Assembly (NCBI GenBank): GCA_964549495.1
Contig: CAZJWJ010000014.1
Location: 1-64,000 of the forward strand
From: JACKBJ01 sp964549495
GTDB taxonomy: Bacteria; Chloroflexota; Anaerolineae; Epilineales; Epilineaceae
Direction of reading: 5' to 3'
DNA length: 64,000 bases
This document shows, piece after piece, positions 40,481 through 49,532 of this stretch; the first letter of the stretch is position 1, and each line of letters starts with the position of its first letter. Made by a program: the position numbers and the translations under genes. The notes under the pieces are model-generated. The model was not told where the DNA came from. It was given only the letters and a program-made list of their open reading frames with translations, and did no database searches.

Positions 40481-42922
40481 TCAGCGTTCGATGACGGTGA
40501 AGGGTCCTAGGTCGAGCTCGAAGTCGCGCCAGTTCACCGGCAGCTTGCGCCAGGTCTCGTCTTCGTAGAGCAGGAGGCGCAGGAAGTAGTCGCCGGCCGG
40601 CACGTCGGCGCCGATCTCGAGTACGTGCCGATCCTCGATCAACTCCCCACGCTCCCAGCCCCAGGTGTGTCGATTGCCGCCCGCGGGCCGCTCGTCGTGC
40701 TGCGCCAGGCTGTTTCCGGCTGCATCGTGGAGTTGAACCGAGACCTTGTAGTCGCCTTCGGGAACGCCGAGTGCCCGCCAGAACAGGCCGATCTCGACGG
40801 ACTCGCCCGGCGCCGCCGCGCGGCGATCGATCTCGAATCCGGCCAGCTCGATCCGCTCGCCGAAGGGCACCGCCATCGGGTTGGGGATGCCGTTTGGACC
40901 GACCGCCGGCCCCAGGCGGACCAGGGCCAACCCGATCTCCTCCTGCCCGTCCTCGGTTATCGAACGCTCGCCAGTTACCGGATCGTAGAGGCCCATGACG
41001 AGCCGGCACTCGCAGCGGGTCGCGTGGGTTGGGGGCACGTCGAGCACGTGAGGATCCGGGATCGCATGGGTCCAGTTGTAGGGGCACTGTCCTTCCGGGG
41101 TGCTCCTCGAGAATCGGTGCCAGTCGGATGTCGTCAGACGACCCGACTGGGGGTAGGAATCACGTTGCGCGATGACCCGGTCGTGCTCGTCCAAGAGGTG
41201 GATGAAGACCGACCGATCGGTATTGGACCTAGCGATCGACCATGTCAAATCGATCCTGAGCTCCTGATCGGCTTGCATGGAAATCTCGATGCCGCCCGGA
41301 TGCATCTGATCCATTTCGCGATGGCTACCACCGTAGACCGTGGCCGATCTGAGCTCGATGCCCTGTCCGAATCTCGCTCGGGATGAGGGTCCAGCGCAGA
41401 AGGATGCCGATTCTACGGAGATTGGCTCGTCTGGAGCGTACGCTGCCGAGACGGGCCCCAGAAGGAAGCACGCGATGATCGCCAAGCCCAGCGTGAGCGC
41501 GAGGCTGAAGCCGAGGTCCTGCCGTGCCGGCCGATCTGAGATCGATTGCTTTCCGATCGCTCGGGCGATCGGTCGTGCCACGATCGGCGCCAGTCCCATG
41601 AGCCAGCCCGCCCCGATCAGCATGGCCAGCGCCGGCGCCGCCGGCAGGGCCAGCCGGCCCTGGGGGTAGCGCAGCTGGGCCCAGGCGATGAGGGCGACGA
41701 GCATCAGGCCGGCGGTGGAGCCGGCCAGGGCGATGCCGGCGCGTTGGAGGCGCTCCAGCCGGCCACGGAGAGCGGCGAGGAGCAGGCCGGCCAAGCCCAA
41801 GAGGGTCAGGAGGTCGAAGAAGGTGAAGACCCAGTCGGGCGCGCGGACGTTGAGCCAGCCGAAGACGGCCCAGTAGCTGCGCCAGACCGAGAGCAGGAGG
41901 ATGCCCAGCTCGCGCGGACCGGGCGGGGCCGGGCGGGGGGCCATCACGCTGAGCATCAGGGGCAGGCCGGTGGGGGCGCCGAAGAGCAGCCAGTTGCGCA
42001 GGTACCACCAGCCGGCCACGCCGACGAGGCCGAGGGAGAAGAGGGCGATCGGGCGCCAGGCGAGGGCTGGGAAGCGGCGGAGGCGCTCGAGCCGGTCGGG
42101 ATTCGGGCTACGATCGGACTTCTGGTCGCTGGTCGCGCCACGAGCGCCCGCGTCGCGCCAGATGGCGTAGAGCAGGGCCAGGCCGGCCGGCGGCAGGAGC
42201 CAGAGGCCGCTGAGCTTGGAGAGCATGGCGATACCGCCGGCCACGCCCAGCCAGAGGGCGTTGCGGGGGCTGGCGCCGCGGGCCAGGACCAGGGCCGAGC
42301 GCCAGAAGATCAGGGCGCCGGCGGCGGTGATGGCGATGTCGTTGCTGATGGCGCCAGAGAAGAAGAGGACCTCGGGGTTGAGGGCGAAGACGGCCGTGCC
42401 GGCCAAGGCGACGGCGGGGCGCTCCGGGAAGAGGGCGCGAATGGCCGCCCAGGTGGCCAGGACCGCGCAGAGGCCGAAGATCAGGATGCCGGCCAGGCCC
42501 ATCAGCCGCGCGGAAAGGACGGTGCCCTGCCAAGGGAAGCGTTCCCAGGAGCCGTGGACCATGCGGTTGACGTTGCCGCCCGGTCCGCTCTGGCCCACCG
42601 CCGCGTGGGGGTTGAAGCGGATGACCTCGGCGGCGTCCGAGCGGTCGATGGGCGCGATCAACCGGCCCATCAGCCAGTAGTAGAGCGGCGGCTGGCTGCC
42701 CTGCTGGCGCCAGGGGGCATCCAGGCCGGCATCGGCCTCGGTCGGCAGGCCCTGGCCGCTGGCCAGATGGGCCGCGAACTCGTAATGCCAGATCGAATCG
42801 GGCGCCTCCCAGATGGGGATGACCCACCAGTAGGCCAGGGCGAGGGTCAAGTAGACTGCGAGGAGCCAGTAGAGCTCGCGCGGACCCTGCGGCAGACGAT
42901 CCCGAAGCCTCGTACTGGACAT
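40481..42922 (-). CDS. GT-C membrane glycosyltransferase with two C-terminal beta-sandwich domains
   Basis: About 813 aa from ATG 42922 (MSSTRLRDRLPQGPRELYWLL); a GTG further upstream is possible. The first periplasmic-side loop reads IWEAPDSIWHYEFAAHLASG, the acidic motif of the GT39/PMT-like group. QPPLYYWLMGRL follows, then about ten helices up to residue 410. From about residue 470 the protein is soluble and beta-rich, with IDLTWSIARSNTDRSVFIHL...CRLVMGLYDPVTGERS and, last, VEIGLFWRALGVPEGDYKVS...GDYFLRLLLYEDETW. These repeat the sandwich tail of the other GTs. The frame begins about 110 nt after a flippase-like gene, so the two probably form an operon. Confidence 0.8.
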   Translation of the reverse strand: MSSTRLRDRLPQGPRELYWLLAVYLTLALAYWWVIPIWEAPDSIWHYEFAAHLASGQGLPTEADAGLDAPWRQQGSQPPLYYWLMGRLIAPIDRSDAAEVIRFNPHAAVGQSGPGGNVNRMVHGSWERFPWQGTVLSARLMGLAGILIFGLCAVLATWAAIRALFPERPAVALAGTAVFALNPEVLFFSGAISNDIAITAAGALIFWRSALVLARGASPRNALWLGVAGGIAMLSKLSGLWLLPPAGLALLYAIWRDAGARGATSDQKSDRSPNPDRLERLRRFPALAWRPIALFSLGLVGVAGWWYLRNWLLFGAPTGLPLMLSVMAPRPAPPGPRELGILLLSVWRSYWAVFGWLNVRAPDWVFTFFDLLTLLGLAGLLLAALRGRLERLQRAGIALAGSTAGLMLVALIAWAQLRYPQGRLALPAAPALAMLIGAGWLMGLAPIVARPIARAIGKQSISDRPARQDLGFSLALTLGLAIIACFLLGPVSAAYAPDEPISVESASFCAGPSSRARFGQGIELRSATVYGGSHREMDQMHPGGIEISMQADQELRIDLTWSIARSNTDRSVFIHLLDEHDRVIAQRDSYPQSGRLTTSDWHRFSRSTPEGQCPYNWTHAIPDPHVLDVPPTHATRCECRLVMGLYDPVTGERSITEDGQEEIGLALVRLGPAVGPNGIPNPMAVPFGERIELAGFEIDRRAAAPGESVEIGLFWRALGVPEGDYKVSVQLHDAAGNSLAQHDERPAGGNRHTWGWERGELIEDRHVLEIGADVPAGDYFLRLLLYEDETWRKLPVNWRDFELDLGPFTVIER

Positions 42923-43029
42923 GCCTTGGCTGGATGCGCCTTGGGAGGAGGGAGCGGTGACGGGCACGGACGCGTCGGTACCCCGACGCGATGCTTCGGC
43001 CCGATGCTCGAGATCCACGCCGCACCCGC

Positions 43030-44091
43030 TCAGGCCGCGGCCGCTGCGCGGGCGCGGCGGCGGAGCAGGAGCAGGGCCGCGCCGCCGGCCAGCGAGGAGT
43101 AGACCAGGGTGAGCAGGGCGATGCCCAGGCTGCCGCCCAGGGCCAGGGCCGGCGGCAGGCCGACCAGGGCGAAGCCGAGGGCCCAGCCGGCCTCGATGAC
43201 GCCGTGGCCGCCCATGGTGGGCAGCGGGACCGCGTTGGACAGGACGCCCAGGGTGGCCGCGACGACGAAGAGCGGCAGGCCGATGCTGGCGAAATCCGGC
43301 TGGCCGGGGCCGGCCGAGAGGCCCAGGCCGCGGGCCATGCAGTACTGCCAGCCGAAGATGCTCAGCCAGACCAGGATCGAGAGGCCGAAGGCCCGCGGCA
43401 GGCGCTGCCGGTCGCGCATAGCGTCGAAGGCCTCGACCATGCGCACGGCAAAGCCCATGATCCGCACCGCCAAGGCTCGATGTCCGAGCCCCAGACGGGC
43501 CAGAAGTTGCGAGATCAGGGCCAGGGCCCGCCGGCCCAAGCTGGCCAGCGATAGGATGACCAGGCTGCCGAGCAGGATGGCCAGCAGCACCAGGCCGATC
43601 AGCCAAGCCGTCCGCAGGCCGGCCACCGGCCAGTCGACCCGGCGGGGCAGGTCGTCCATCGAGATCAGGGCCAGGGGCAGAAAGCAGAGCGCCACGGCCA
43701 GGTAGTCCAGCATGCGGGCCAGGCCGATGGTGGCCGTGCCGCGGGCGCCCGAGACCTGGTAGCCGCTGCGCATCATCAGCACGAAGGCCACCTCGCCACC
43801 GCGCAATGGCAGGAGGTTGTTGAGCAGGCTGAGTGCGAAGCCGATGGGCAAGAGCGCGCGCGTGCCGAGCCCGGGTTGCGAAAGGAGCACGGAGAAGCGG
43901 GCCGCGCGCAGCAAGTTGACCAGGACGTAGCTGGCCGCGCCGGCCAGGAGCCAGGCAGGCTCGAGGCTGCCCAGCAGCGAGGCCGCGTCCAAGCCCTCGC
44001 TGCCCAGCTGCCGCCCGAGCTCGCCGAGCAACAGCGCCAGGAGCAGCAAGGTCACCGCCGGCGCGACGATCCGAGCACGAGCGCGATTCAC
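43030..44091 (-). CDS. Second lysylphosphatidylglycerol synthase TM/AglD-like family membrane protein
   Basis: About 353 aa if it starts at GTG 44091 (VNRARARIVAPAVTLLLLAL); the open frame begins at TTG 44127 and neither start has a Shine-Dalgarno. About eight membrane helices. Family hallmarks: NLLRAARFSVLL, LLPIGFALSLLNNLLPLRGGEVAFVLMM, IGLARMLDYLAVALCF and LPTMGGHGVIEAGWALGFAL. It is paralogous to the protein at 30.7 kb but diverged. Likely involved in lipid or polyprenol-sugar movement in the same envelope pathway. The next gene on the strand is the GT-C transferase. Confidence 0.8.
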   Translation of the reverse strand: MNRARARIVAPAVTLLLLALLLGELGRQLGSEGLDAASLLGSLEPAWLLAGAASYVLVNLLRAARFSVLLSQPGLGTRALLPIGFALSLLNNLLPLRGGEVAFVLMMRSGYQVSGARGTATIGLARMLDYLAVALCFLPLALISMDDLPRRVDWPVAGLRTAWLIGLVLLAILLGSLVILSLASLGRRALALISQLLARLGLGHRALAVRIMGFAVRMVEAFDAMRDRQRLPRAFGLSILVWLSIFGWQYCMARGLGLSAGPGQPDFASIGLPLFVVAATLGVLSNAVPLPTMGGHGVIEAGWALGFALVGLPPALALGGSLGIALLTLVYSSLAGGAALLLLRRRARAAAAA

Positions 44092-44287
44092 GCGGCGGAT
44101 TCTAGACAGCCCTCGGGAGGGCGTCAACGCTTCGATCGTCGCGGAATGCGATCATGACCGTCGCACATTGCAAACTCGCCCTAGCCTGCGCGCTTTCCCC
44201 GTCCCCCGGCTAGCTGCTACCCTGCTGCGACACGTCGATGATCCGAACCGAGCCGCCGCGACACCCGAAGACCTCGAACGAGCCACG

Positions 44288-45064
44288 ATGACCGATTCCC
44301 CGAGTACCGAACCACCGGCCTGGCGCCGGCGCGCTCGCGCCGTCTATCGCCTGGCCCATCGCCTGTGGCGCCAGGTCTATCGCCGGCCGCAGCGCCGAAA
44401 GCGCGGCGAGTACCACGAGCGCTGGCGGATGAGCCTGCGCGACTGGCTGGCCTATCACCAGCGCGAGATCGTCTTCGAACAGAGCACCTGGATGGGCCTG
44501 CCCATGCTCAAGAACCCGCTGGATGCCTGGATCTACCAGGAGATGCTGCACGAATTGCGGCCGGACGTGCTGGTCGAGATCGGCAGCCATTCCGGCGGCA
44601 GCTCGCTCTACTTCGCGCAGCTGATGGACCTGATCGGCCACGGCCAGGTGCTGTCCCTGGACATCGACCGCTCGCGCTACCAGGCATCGCATCCGCGCAT
44701 CGTCGAGCTGACCGGCGACTGCTCCTCGCCCGAGGTGGTCGGCAAGGTGGCCGCGCTCTGCCAGGGCAAGCGGGTGATGGTCGTCCACGACGGCGACCAC
44801 AGCCGCGAGGCGGTGCTGCGCGATCTGGAGCTCTACGCGCCGATGGTCAGCCCGGGCAGCTACCTGATCGTCGAGGATGGCATCCTCGACCTCTTTCCGC
44901 CCGGCGACGACTTCGGCTGGCTGGTCGAGGGGCCGCTGCCGGCCACCGAGGACTTCTTGGTGCGCCATCCCGAGTTCGAGGTCGATGCGGCGCGCGAGCG
45001 CTACCTGATGACCTACAACCCCAAGGGCTTCTTGCGCCGGCGCGAGGACGCGGGCTCGGGCTGA
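44288..45064 (+). CDS. CmcI-like/rhamnosyl O-methyltransferase family protein
   Basis: A 258-aa class I SAM-dependent methyltransferase of the cephalosporin hydroxylase (CmcI) family, many of which methylate sugar hydroxyls. The SAM-binding loop is VLVEIGSHSGGSSLYFAQLM, followed by QVLSLDIDRSRY, KRVMVVHDGDHSREAVLRDL and GSYLIVEDGILD, the metal/SAM-associated acidic motifs. The N-terminus is strongly basic (RRPQRRKRGEYHER). It is the only plus-strand gene in the glycan region and is surrounded by glycosyltransferases and GDP-rhamnose genes, so O-methylation of a rhamnose-containing glycan is a reasonable guess. Confidence 0.82.
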   Translation: MTDSPSTEPPAWRRRARAVYRLAHRLWRQVYRRPQRRKRGEYHERWRMSLRDWLAYHQREIVFEQSTWMGLPMLKNPLDAWIYQEMLHELRPDVLVEIGSHSGGSSLYFAQLMDLIGHGQVLSLDIDRSRYQASHPRIVELTGDCSSPEVVGKVAALCQGKRVMVVHDGDHSREAVLRDLELYAPMVSPGSYLIVEDGILDLFPPGDDFGWLVEGPLPATEDFLVRHPEFEVDAARERYLMTYNPKGFLRRREDAGSG

Positions 45065-45131
45065 GGCCGGTCTCGACCGACTTGGTGAGGAGCGGCTTCG
45101 GTGCAGATGCAGGCGCGTTCGGTTGGAACTT

Positions 45132-45162
45132 GCAGCCTGTGTCTCGAGGCAGGCTCTCAGAC
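45132..45162 (-). terminator. Hairpin overlapping the stop codon of the GT4 gene (copy 1 of a repeated element)
   Basis: AGCCTG pairs with CAGGCT and is followed by CTCAGA. The minus-strand stop codon (45157-45159) lies inside the element. A copy with about 25 of 28 identical bases occurs at 57793-57821 in the same position relative to another stop codon. Confidence 0.5.
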
Positions 45163-46422
45163 CGGCGCGCGCTTTGCCAGGACCTCGCGATAGAGCTCGA
45201 CGTGTCGGCGGGCGATCTCCTGCCAGCTGAAGTGGTCGGCCAACTCGCGGGCCGACTGGCCCAGGCGGGCGGCCAGATCCGGATCGTCGGCGATCTGATT
45301 GATGGCGGCGGCCAGCGCCGGGCCGTTGTCGGCGTCGACCAAGCGGGCCGACTCGCCGTCGACCAGGGCTGGCAGGCCACCTTCGCCGGCCGGGGCCGGC
45401 AGGGTGGTGACCACCGGCCGGCCGTGGGCCAAGGCCGCCAGCAGGCTGCCGCGGCGGTAGGAGGCACCGTCCTGGTAGGGCAGGGCCACCACGTCGGCCG
45501 CGTGCAGCCAGGCGGAGACCGCCTCGGGTGGCAGGTGGCCGGTCCAACGCAGGGCCTCGGCCAGCCCGCGGCGCTCGGCCTCGGCCTCGAACGCGGCCAG
45601 GTAGGCCGCGTTGGTCGGGTCGCTGGCGCCCACGGCGCCGCCGATCATCAGGAGCTGCGCGTCGCGGCCGGCGGCGCGCAGGAGCTCGAGCGCCTCCAGC
45701 AGCGTGCGACCACCCTTGGAAGCGTTGAGGAAGCCGAAGTAGGCCAGCACGAGGCGATCGGTCGGGATGCCGGCATTGGCCCGGAAGCTGTGGCGATCGA
45801 AGCCCTCCGGCGGTCGGTCGGCGATGTTGCTGCCGATGGGCACCAGAGCCTGGATCGGGCCCTCGACCGAGCGCTCCAGCTCGACCCGGTCGGCCTCGTT
45901 GGTGGTCAGGGCCAAGTCGGCGTGGCGCGCCAGCTGGCGCAAGGCCCAGGGGCGCAGCCGGCCCGCCTTGGGAAAGAGGTAAGGCTCGCGCAGATCGTGG
46001 TAGGTGACGGCCCGAGCGATCGGGAAGCGCCGGCGCAGCCACCAGGTCAGGCCGTGGATGGACAGGTGCATGCCGTAGGCGGCGGCCTGATACTGCATGT
46101 GCACCAGGTCGGGCCCGGTCAGCTCGATCAGCCGGCCCAGGCCGCGCATCGCGCCGCGATGCCAATGGCGCACGCTGCGGTAGACCGCCACCCGACCGAG
46201 GCCGGGCGAGCCGGGGCTCGGCGCCGCAGCATCGGGCCGGGCTCCGTCGACCTCCGGCAGGCCCCGCCCCGGCCGGCGCGTGGTCAGGACGTCCACGCTC
46301 AGGCCCTCCTCGGACAGGGCTCGGACCAGACAGGCGGTGTAGTCGGCCACGCCGCCTTCGTCGGGCGGGTACTCGCCGGTGATCATGCAGATGCGCAAAG
46401 GGCGCTGTGCCAGCTCGTGCAT
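45157..46422 (-). CDS. GT4-family glycosyltransferase
   Basis: A 421-aa cytoplasmic GT-B transferase. MITGEYPPDEGGVADYTACL is the N-terminal glycine-rich loop typical of GT4 enzymes. The C-terminal donor domain has LAYFGFLNASKGGRTLLEAL, QLLMIGGAVG and the nucleotide-sugar motif ALPYQDGASYRRGSLLAALAHGRPVVTT, in which the second Glu of the usual E-x7-E is replaced. It probably adds a sugar (perhaps from GDP-D-rhamnose) to a lipid-linked glycan. Last gene of the seven-gene glycan operon. ATG 46422 gives a normal start; the upstream frame is antisense noise. Confidence 0.88.
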   Translation of the reverse strand: MHELAQRPLRICMITGEYPPDEGGVADYTACLVRALSEEGLSVDVLTTRRPGRGLPEVDGARPDAAAPSPGSPGLGRVAVYRSVRHWHRGAMRGLGRLIELTGPDLVHMQYQAAAYGMHLSIHGLTWWLRRRFPIARAVTYHDLREPYLFPKAGRLRPWALRQLARHADLALTTNEADRVELERSVEGPIQALVPIGSNIADRPPEGFDRHSFRANAGIPTDRLVLAYFGFLNASKGGRTLLEALELLRAAGRDAQLLMIGGAVGASDPTNAAYLAAFEAEAERRGLAEALRWTGHLPPEAVSAWLHAADVVALPYQDGASYRRGSLLAALAHGRPVVTTLPAPAGEGGLPALVDGESARLVDADNGPALAAAINQIADDPDLAARLGQSARELADHFSWQEIARRHVELYREVLAKRAPV

Positions 46423-46498
46423 ACCTTGGTCCTCGGGGCTTTGCGGGGCCCGGCGGCCTGATGTCGGTCGTGGCTCGCCGGTGGCGTGCGGCCCAGCC

Positions 46499-47587
46499 TC
46501 AGTCGCGCTCGAGCCCCTCGGGGTGGAGGCCGTCGCGCAGAAGGGCGGCGTAGGCCGACACGCGCTCGCGACGCAACTCGCGACGATGACCCAGCGCGCC
46601 CTTGAGGGCCTCGACGACCAGCTCGACGGCGTACTGGGCCAGGATGCCCCAGCGCAGCAAGAAGCCGGCCAGGGCGCCGTGGTGCTTGCCGAAGTAGCGG
46701 ATGCGGGAGCGCTGGAACATGCGATGGCGCCGCGGCGCCACCTGATCGCTCGACTGTCCTTCGTGGTGCAGGACCCGCGCGGCCGGATTGTAGCGCACCC
46801 GCCAGCCGGCCGCATGCAGCCGCCGGCAGAGGTCCAGCTCCTCGGAATACATGAAGAAGCCCTCGTCGAAGCCGCCCGCCGCCTCCAGCGCCTCGCGCCG
46901 CAGCAGGATGGCCGCGCCGGTGACCCAGTCGACCTCACCCGCCGCCTCGGGCTCGCCGCGCATGTGCAGGCGCTGGACGGGTGGCAGGTTCGGCCAGCGC
47001 CAGCCGATGGGCGTGCTCTCGACCAGGCCGGCCAGCAGGCTCGGAAAGCGCCGGCGCGAGGGCTGGGGCCGGCCGTCCGGGTAGAAAAGGGCCGGCCCGA
47101 CCGCGCCGGCCTCGGGATGCGCGCGCAGGTCGTCGACCAGGGTGTCCAGGGTTTCCGGATCGAGCTCGGTGTCCGGATTGAGGATCAAGGTCCAGTCCGG
47201 CGGGCTGACGGCTTGGACGCCCCTTTCTCCATCCGGCGTGCCTCCCGTCGCCCCACCCCTCGCCGGACCGTGGACGCGAGCCTCCGGCGCGATCTCGCCA
47301 CCGCGGATCCCCGCGTGGCCCAAGAGGCGAAAGCCCTGGTTGTTGGCCCGGGTGAAGCCGGCGTTGTCAGCGTTGACCAACCACGTGACATCGGCGAAGC
47401 GCTCGCGCAGGGCCTCGACGCTGCCGTCGGAGGAGGCGTTGTCGACCACCACGATGCGGGTCGGGAGGCCGGCGGCGCGCAGGGACTCGAGGCAGCGCGC
47501 GAGCAGCTCGCGCACGTTCCAGCTGACGATGACCACGCCGACCGCCGGGGCCTCCGGAGGCGCGGTGCTCGAGATCCTATGATTCAT
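46499..47587 (-). CDS. GT2-family glycosyltransferase (rhamnosyltransferase-like)
   Basis: A 362-aa inverting GT-A enzyme. GVVIVSWNVRELLARCLESL starts the fold, VVVDNASSDGSVEAL gives the nucleotide loop, ADNAGFTRANNQGF follows, and DWTLILNPDTELDPETLDTL contains the DxD-like metal motif. GFDEGFFMYSEELDLCRRLHAAG is typical of WbbL/rhamnosyltransferase relatives. An unusual Gly/Arg/Ala-rich insertion of about 40 residues (EIAPEARVHGPARGGATGGT) sits between the second and third motifs. A C-terminal amphipathic segment may touch the membrane. Acceptor and donor unknown, but the GDP-rhamnose genes upstream in the same run suggest rhamnosyl transfer. Confidence 0.88.
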   Translation of the reverse strand: MNHRISSTAPPEAPAVGVVIVSWNVRELLARCLESLRAAGLPTRIVVVDNASSDGSVEALRERFADVTWLVNADNAGFTRANNQGFRLLGHAGIRGGEIAPEARVHGPARGGATGGTPDGERGVQAVSPPDWTLILNPDTELDPETLDTLVDDLRAHPEAGAVGPALFYPDGRPQPSRRRFPSLLAGLVESTPIGWRWPNLPPVQRLHMRGEPEAAGEVDWVTGAAILLRREALEAAGGFDEGFFMYSEELDLCRRLHAAGWRVRYNPAARVLHHEGQSSDQVAPRRHRMFQRSRIRYFGKHHGALAGFLLRWGILAQYAVELVVEALKGALGHRRELRRERVSAYAALLRDGLHPEGLERD

Positions 47588-47627
47588 GGCGACGTTGCAT
47601 TCGGCACCCGGCCGCGGCCTCGGGGCC

Positions 47628-48644
47628 TCAGTGGTCGCGGCGGACCACGTAGCGCGCCACGGCCTCCAGCTCGTCGCGCGCGCGGCCCGCCGGCAGCTCC
47701 CGAAGGGCCTCGATGGCGCGCTCGATGTGCTGCTCGGCCGCGCGCTGGCTGCCCTCGATGGCCGCCTCGCTGGCCTGGATGGCCTCGATCAGGCGCTCGA
47801 CCTCGTCCTCCTCGGGCTTGGCGCCATTGCGCAGCCAGGCACCGGCCTCGGGTTGATCCTCGAGGTAGAGTAGGGTGGGCAGGGTGACCTGGCCCGAGCG
47901 CAGGTCGTGGCCGACCGGCTTGCCCAGGCGCTCCTCGCTGCTGGTGAAGTCGAGCAGGTCGTCGACCACCTGGAAGGCCATGCCCAGCTCGCGGCCGAAG
48001 CAGGCCAGGGCATCGACCTTGGCCTCCGGCAGGCCCAGGAGCTCGCCGGAGCCCTCGGTGCAGGTCTGGAAGAGCGAGCCGGTCTTGGCGAAGATGCGGT
48101 AGTCGTATTCCTCGCGGCTGGGGATGCCGCGGCGGCCGAAGAGCTGGCGCAGCTCGCCGTCGGTCAGGTCGCCCAGGGTCTTGGCGAAGAGCTGGACCAC
48201 GCGCACGTGGCCCGTGCCGGCCGAGAAGCCGGCCGAGCGGGCGAAGAGCCAGTCGCCGGCCAGCACGGTCGCGCCGGCGCCCCAGCGCTCGTTGAGCGTG
48301 GGCATGCCGCGGCGCAGCATGGCACCGTCGACCAGGTCGTCGTGGACCAGGCTGGCCGCATGCAGGGTCTCGACCGCGGCGGCGTGGTAGAGCACCGCCT
48401 GCGGGTCGGCCTGGCCCAGGCGGGCCGCGCCGAAGACCAGGGCCGGTCGGATGCGCTTGCCGCCGCTGTCGAAGGTGCTCTGCAAGAGCTGGCCGAGCAG
48501 GGCGAAGCCCACCCCGCTGTCGTCGCGCAGGAAGTGCTCCAGGCGCTCCAGGTCGCCGGCCATCGGCTCGAGCACGGCCGGCAGGCGCGCGGGCGCCACC
48601 TGCGGCGCGGGCCGGGGCTCGAGCTGGGTCATCAGGTTTGCCAT
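47628..48644 (-). CDS. Polyprenyl diphosphate synthase
   Basis: A trans-isoprenyl diphosphate synthase of about 338 aa. Both Asp-rich motifs are intact: LVHDDLVDGAMLRRG (first) and FQVVDDLLDF (second), with GGKRIRPALV near the N-terminus. It elongates allylic diphosphates to make quinone side chains or the polyprenyl carrier. Being within the glycan operon favours a carrier-lipid role, but menaquinone synthesis is equally possible. The start is either ATG 48644 (MANLMTQ) or ATG 48632, the latter sharing TGATG with the tatD stop; both indicate translational coupling to tatD. Confidence 0.9.
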   Translation of the reverse strand: MANLMTQLEPRPAPQVAPARLPAVLEPMAGDLERLEHFLRDDSGVGFALLGQLLQSTFDSGGKRIRPALVFGAARLGQADPQAVLYHAAAVETLHAASLVHDDLVDGAMLRRGMPTLNERWGAGATVLAGDWLFARSAGFSAGTGHVRVVQLFAKTLGDLTDGELRQLFGRRGIPSREEYDYRIFAKTGSLFQTCTEGSGELLGLPEAKVDALACFGRELGMAFQVVDDLLDFTSSEERLGKPVGHDLRSGQVTLPTLLYLEDQPEAGAWLRNGAKPEEDEVERLIEAIQASEAAIEGSQRAAEQHIERAIEALRELPAGRARDELEAVARYVVRRDH

Positions 48645-49474
48645 GTCTCCGGCGACTCCCATCCGAAGAGCCGGGCCGCGTTGGCGCTGGTCGCCCGCGA
48701 CAGCTCTTCGAGGCTCTCCCCGCGCAGCCCGGCCACATGCTCGGCCGTGGCGCGGACATGCGCCGGTTCGTTGCGCCGTCCGCGGAAAGGCTGGGGGGAA
48801 AGATAGGGCGCATCGGTCTCCAGGACCAGCGCGGAGGCCGGCATCCCGGTGGCCACCTGGCGGGTCTGCTCGGCGCTGGGGTAGGTGACGATGCCGGCCA
48901 GGGAGATCAGCAGGCCGGCCGCGTGCAAGCGCTCGGCCAGTGCCAGATCTCCCGCGAAGCAGTGCATCACGCCCGCCGGTCGGTCGCGGTACACGCCGGC
49001 CGCGCGGGCTCGCTCGGCCCAGTCCACCAGGATGGCGGCCGTGTCCTCGTCCGCGTCGCGGCTGTGGATGACCACCGGCAGCTCCAGACGCCGAGCCAAA
49101 TCCAGCTGGAGACGGAAGATGCGCGCCTGCTCCGAACGGGGCAGGCGGTCCCAATGGTAATCAAGGCCGATCTCGCCGACTGCGACCACTTTCGGACTCC
49201 CCGCCAGGGTCTCCAGCTCGGCCAGCGCGGCCTCGTCGAAGCCCTCGCCGTCGTTGGGGTCGACGCCTACCGCGGCGTAGATCGGCGCATGCCGCTCGGC
49301 CAAGGCCAGCGAGGCGCGGCTGGTCTCCAGCTGGGTGCCGATGTTGACCATGCGGCGCACGCCGGCCTGGCGGGCCCGGTCGAGGAGGCTCGACAGGGCC
49401 TCGCCCTCGAACTGCCGGGCGTCGAGATGGCAGTGCGTGTCGACCAGGGTCGGAGCCGGGGTCCGGTCGCTCAT
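48632..49474 (-). CDS. tatD: TatD-family metal-dependent hydrolase (DNase)
   Basis: A 280-aa TIM-barrel amidohydrolase-like nuclease. VDTHCHLD gives the HxH pair, VGEIGLDYHWD the Glu, PVVIHSRDADED the third His, GVMHCFAGD the fourth His and VLETDAPYLSP the catalytic Asp, all as in TatD. Expected 3'-5' DNase in repair and turnover. ATG 49474 (MSDRTPAP) is the normal start. Its place between sugar-nucleotide and polyprenyl genes looks positional, not functional. Confidence 0.92.
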   Translation of the reverse strand: MSDRTPAPTLVDTHCHLDARQFEGEALSSLLDRARQAGVRRMVNIGTQLETSRASLALAERHAPIYAAVGVDPNDGEGFDEAALAELETLAGSPKVVAVGEIGLDYHWDRLPRSEQARIFRLQLDLARRLELPVVIHSRDADEDTAAILVDWAERARAAGVYRDRPAGVMHCFAGDLALAERLHAAGLLISLAGIVTYPSAEQTRQVATGMPASALVLETDAPYLSPQPFRGRRNEPAHVRATAEHVAGLRGESLEELSRATSANAARLFGWESPETWQT

Positions 49475-49532
49475 GCGGTCCACGTCGCCGAGGCGATCCT
49501 CGCATCGCCAGCGGATGTCGGCGCGAGGCGCA

